Shown piece by piece: positions 19,779-21,696 of a stretch of DNA of 21,696 bases; within the stretch, counting starts at the first letter, position 1, and every line of letters starts with the position of its first letter. Under the pieces are notes generated by a model. The model did no database searches. It was not told where the DNA came from and saw only the letters and a program-made list of their open reading frames with translations. The stretch comes from a virus: positions 1 to 21,696 of IMG/VR virus record IMGVR_UViG_3300025133_000683; one strand, 5' to 3'. The position numbers and the translations under genes are program-made.

Positions 19779-20045
19779 TTATTTACCTATTAAGTTATCA
19801 AAGAACATTACAACACATCCGTTAGGTGCTTTCGCCCCCATCCTAACCTTATACCCATCAACTTCCCAAGTAAAAGAAGTGAAGAAATCAATTCCTTCGG
19901 GGTCTTCTTTTTTACACAAAGACCAGAGGAAATTTTGCTGCTTAACTGACAGCCATTTAGACCCTTGAAAAGGTCTACCGTCATCTGCATTCTGCCCCCA
20001 TTCTGCTTGTTTTTTGAAACTCTTAATTAAGTCTATCGCTTTCAT
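19779..20045 (-). CDS. First gene of the leftward early operon, 88 aa, unknown
   Basis: MKAIDLIKSFKKQAEWGQNA starts a basic N-terminus; then GSKWLSVKQQNFLWSLCKKE, FFTSFTWEVDGYKVRMGAKA and a C-terminal hydrophobic strand (GCVVMFFDNLIG). WLSxKQxxFLxxLC is a phrase I know from phage proteins, of unknown role. The start is supported by the leader AAAAACAGAGAT before ATG 20045, nearly identical to that of the 47-aa gene, and by the -7 box TATGTTTG (20073-20080). As the promoter-proximal early gene it is a candidate for host takeover or regulation. Confidence 0.68.
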   Translation of the reverse strand: MKAIDLIKSFKKQAEWGQNADDGRPFQGSKWLSVKQQNFLWSLCKKEDPEGIDFFTSFTWEVDGYKVRMGAKAPNGCVVMFFDNLIGK

Positions 20046-20239
20046 ATCTCTGTTTTTAGTTTTTCGTTACATCAAACATACAGCTATTTTACATAAGTAA
20101 AACATTTAATGTAAAATAATTCAGGGTTAAGCACGTATTTATAATGATTCTAAATAAGAACCCCTACAAAGTTATTTAGAATGATTATAAATTACAGCAT
20201 TCTTTTACTTATGTAAAATATTATACGTATATTTATACC
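20046..20239. promoter_or_regulatory. Divergent promoter/operator region with two mirrored modules
   Basis: Leftward module: palindrome-like TTATTTAGAATCATTATAAATA (20136-20157, minus strand), GTGCTTAA, an extra TTTTAC half-site (20111-20116), inverted repeat TTTTACTTATGTAAAA (20087-20102), -7 box TATGTTTG (20073-20080) and A-rich leader. Rightward module: TTATTTAGAATGATTATAA (20172-20190), TTTTACTTATGTAAAA (20203-20218), -7-like TATATTTA (20228-20235), then ATG 20240. Both share elements with the 4 kb copy. This region likely decides which direction early transcription takes. Confidence 0.7.
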
Positions 20240-20485
20240 ATGAAAGAGTACGAGATACAAGCAACAGACAGTAAAGTCTATGAAGATGGTTCTACTGGCG
20301 CAGGTGATACGGTTGATTGCGCGTATAGAAAGAGCCTTAAATCCGCAAAAAGTACAGCGTTAAGGATGCTATCAAAGAAGGGGATTTATTCAGTATGGGT
20401 AGAAACCCGTGACGAAGATGGCGACCTTGATCTACAACTATCAATCTACAAAGGTGATAAGAAGTTTAGGTCACACGCTCTCTAA
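20240..20485 (+). CDS. Only plus-strand gene; small charged protein, 81 aa
   Basis: Begins MKEYEIQATDSKVYEDGSTG and contains YRKSLKSAKSTALRMLSKKG, IYSVWVETRDEDGDLDLQLS and IYKGDKKFRSHAL: a strand-helix-strand-strand pattern in a highly charged protein of no recognised family. ATG is four bases from the -7 box TATATTTA, so its message is probably leaderless. It is transcribed away from the early operon and ends two bases from the 3' end of the metallophosphoesterase gene, which runs towards it. Its promoter uses the same operator boxes as the leftward one, so it may be a regulator or anti-host factor; this is inference. Confidence 0.65.
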   Translation: MKEYEIQATDSKVYEDGSTGAGDTVDCAYRKSLKSAKSTALRMLSKKGIYSVWVETRDEDGDLDLQLSIYKGDKKFRSHAL

Positions 20486-20487
20486 GG

Positions 20488-21498
20488 TTAGCGAATTTTA
20501 CCGCGTATAATTTTCAAGTTGTCAACCTCAAAACCACCATCATTGAACACTTGGATATAGGAAAAGCCATGATTCCATTTATTGATAGGCATATATTGGG
20601 GGTGCATCTCGCAAAGACAACCCGTTGACCAAGTAGTGACTACCTTTCCTTCTAAGTTGTTCTCAGAGTGCTCGCTTGTCTGGTGGTTGTGTCCACAAAT
20701 AACAGAGGCTTTCGCTCTCATGTAGTAACCTCTTGCAGGGTTAACAGGACTAAAGACAGACCGCCCGAACTCGTGACCGTGTAAGATGTTCAGCTTTCCT
20801 GCCTTTATTATTCGCTTATCTTGGATGAACTCACAGCCTAACTCACCAAAGCGTAAAAGAGCATCTAAGGTAAACTCAGACGTTCCAAGTAGTTCAGGTG
20901 CTTTGGTTCTTAGATATGCCTCATAGCGTTCTTCATGGTTGCCAAGTTTGAAGTAGAAAGGAACTCCAGGAAACTCATTCCTAAACACTTTCAATAGTTG
21001 CCTGCATGATTCTAATTCCTCAGCAAACTTTCTTTTTCGTGGGTCTTTTTCGTATCGGCTCAGAGCGTAGCAGTCCAACGTATCACCATTGAACACAATA
21101 GCGTTCACCTTTTTCTCTTTACCGTATTCAATCGCTCTTGTTATTGCTGTTATATTATGATATGGCACGTGTATATCAGACAGTAAAAGAATACGGGTAC
21201 AGGCTTTTGGTAGTTGGTATGCTTCCCATTCGTCTTCGTCCGTGTCTGGTAGTCCGAAAGGGTTTGATATTCCTAATGCTTTGGCGTGTTGTGCTTTCTC
21301 TGTTGCGTGGGTTGCTTTGTGCTTTCGCGCTTTACCCATCTGACCGCGTTTATATCGTATCGCGCTACGTACAGCTTCCACGTCTTTAAAAGCCTCCATG
21401 TTATCCTTATAGACAAGCCTTGCAAGGGTTAAAGATGGAAGTTTACCCCATTCAGGATGTTCTAAATACTCGTTTACTATTTCTTCGTTTATAGTCAT
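20488..21498 (-). CDS. Calcineurin-like metallophosphoesterase
   Basis: A 336-aa protein with an N-terminal DNA-binding-looking helical part (residues 1-85, basic stretch MGKARKHKATHATEKAQ) and a complete metallophosphoesterase core: LLSDIHVPYH (105-114), IVFNGDTLDCYALSRY (134-149), FKLGNHEERYEAY (183-195), NILHGHEFG (237-245) and SVICGHNHQTSEHS (265-278). Asp, His and Asn of these motifs hold two metal ions for phosphoester hydrolysis; phage members are often annotated as DNA-repair-type or 2',3' phosphodiesterases. It follows the 64-aa membrane protein with a 4-nt overlap and converges on the plus-strand gene. The substrate cannot be told. Confidence 0.85.
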   Translation of the reverse strand: MTINEEIVNEYLEHPEWGKLPSLTLARLVYKDNMEAFKDVEAVRSAIRYKRGQMGKARKHKATHATEKAQHAKALGISNPFGLPDTDEDEWEAYQLPKACTRILLLSDIHVPYHNITAITRAIEYGKEKKVNAIVFNGDTLDCYALSRYEKDPRKRKFAEELESCRQLLKVFRNEFPGVPFYFKLGNHEERYEAYLRTKAPELLGTSEFTLDALLRFGELGCEFIQDKRIIKAGKLNILHGHEFGRSVFSPVNPARGYYMRAKASVICGHNHQTSEHSENNLEGKVVTTWSTGCLCEMHPQYMPINKWNHGFSYIQVFNDGGFEVDNLKIIRGKIR

Positions 21499-21689
21499 CT
21501 CAACATTAGATTAATTATAATTCCTGCTTCAACGGCTACGGCTACACCTAAGCCTATCTCTAAAAGTAAATTCTTGATCTTGTCCTTTCTCCGTTGCTTC
21601 TTTTCCTTCGCTATTATCGTTTCAAGGTTGTCTATTATCTCATCTTGTTCTTCTTGTTTCTTGCGTTCTAAGGTCATAACTTTTTCCAT
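21495..21689 (-). CDS. Coiled-coil protein with C-terminal membrane segment, 64 aa
   Basis: Residues 1-40 are a highly charged coiled-coil-like helix (LERKKQEEQDEIIDNLETII, then AKEKKQRRKDKIKNLL); residues about 43-62 are hydrophobic (EIGLGVAVAVEAGIIINLML), giving a tail-anchored membrane protein. ATG 21689 is 8 bases from the right edge, so an earlier start cannot be excluded. Phage proteins of this shape include Rz-like and other envelope-associated proteins, but usually the membrane segment is N-terminal, so I do not call it a spanin. It overlaps the phosphoesterase gene by 4 nt. Confidence 0.55.
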   Translation of the reverse strand: MEKVMTLERKKQEEQDEIIDNLETIIAKEKKQRRKDKIKNLLLEIGLGVAVAVEAGIIINLMLR

Positions 21690-21696
21690 GTATAGG

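Noticed and set aside
1-21696. tRNA genes, CRISPR arrays, insertion sequences, integrase or att sites
   Set aside because: I saw no tRNA cloverleaf, no spaced direct-repeat array, no transposase or integrase motif, and no long terminal repeats.

Overview
The window looks like about 21.7 kb of a tailed bacteriophage (Caudoviricetes, probably siphovirus-like) that infects a Bacteroidetes, most likely flavobacterial, host. Three things point there. The promoters that can be read carry the Bacteroidetes -7 box TAnnTTTG instead of a sigma70 -10 box. Starts lack Shine-Dalgarno sequences and follow A-rich leaders. The gene set (ERF recombinase, DUF3127-type SSB, NinG, DnaA domain IV protein, DUF6291/Phg_2220_C replication protein, large structural proteins) is typical of flavobacterial phages. 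All genes but one lie on the minus strand, so transcription runs from high to low coordinates. They are packed with 1-4 nt ATGA/TAATG/GTGA overlaps.

In transcription order: a coiled-coil/membrane protein and a metallophosphoesterase (21.7-20.5 kb) converge on the only plus-strand gene (20240-20485). A divergent control region (20046-20239) follows. Next comes an early operon of small Zn-ribbon, HTH and unknown proteins, an ERF annealing protein, DUF551, an SSB-like protein, NinG, a C5-cytosine methyltransferase and a small conserved protein (20.0-15.3 kb). A DNA-modification cassette at 15.25-13.04 kb pairs a GNAT-methyltransferase fusion with a radical-SAM-like Cys-rich protein and has its own promoter and folded leader. 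A replication block (13.06-11.16 kb) has a promoter, a structured leader with a 32-aa ORF, a replication initiator with internal 18-bp iteron-like repeats, an unknown protein and a stand-alone DnaA domain IV. Then come a sigma-like factor and small membrane proteins.

A promoter near 9.63 kb opens the packaging/late block: a split secreted or lipoprotein-like ORF, a 56-aa protein, TerS, TerL, an orphan N4/N6 methyltransferase, a glycosyltransferase, a tail-assembly chaperone with a clear -1 frameshift site, several small proteins, a terminator, and two large tail/virion proteins. The last runs off the left edge. Portal and capsid genes are not in the window.

The most notable items are (1) the radical-SAM-like plus GNAT-methyltransferase cassette, a candidate DNA hypermodification system; (2) the T9 slippery site in the tail chaperone; (3) a multi-box regulatory module present three times, over 15 kb apart; (4) a bulged-G (sarcin-ricin-like) hairpin leader; and (5) low-GC islands that coincide with the DNA-modification genes.
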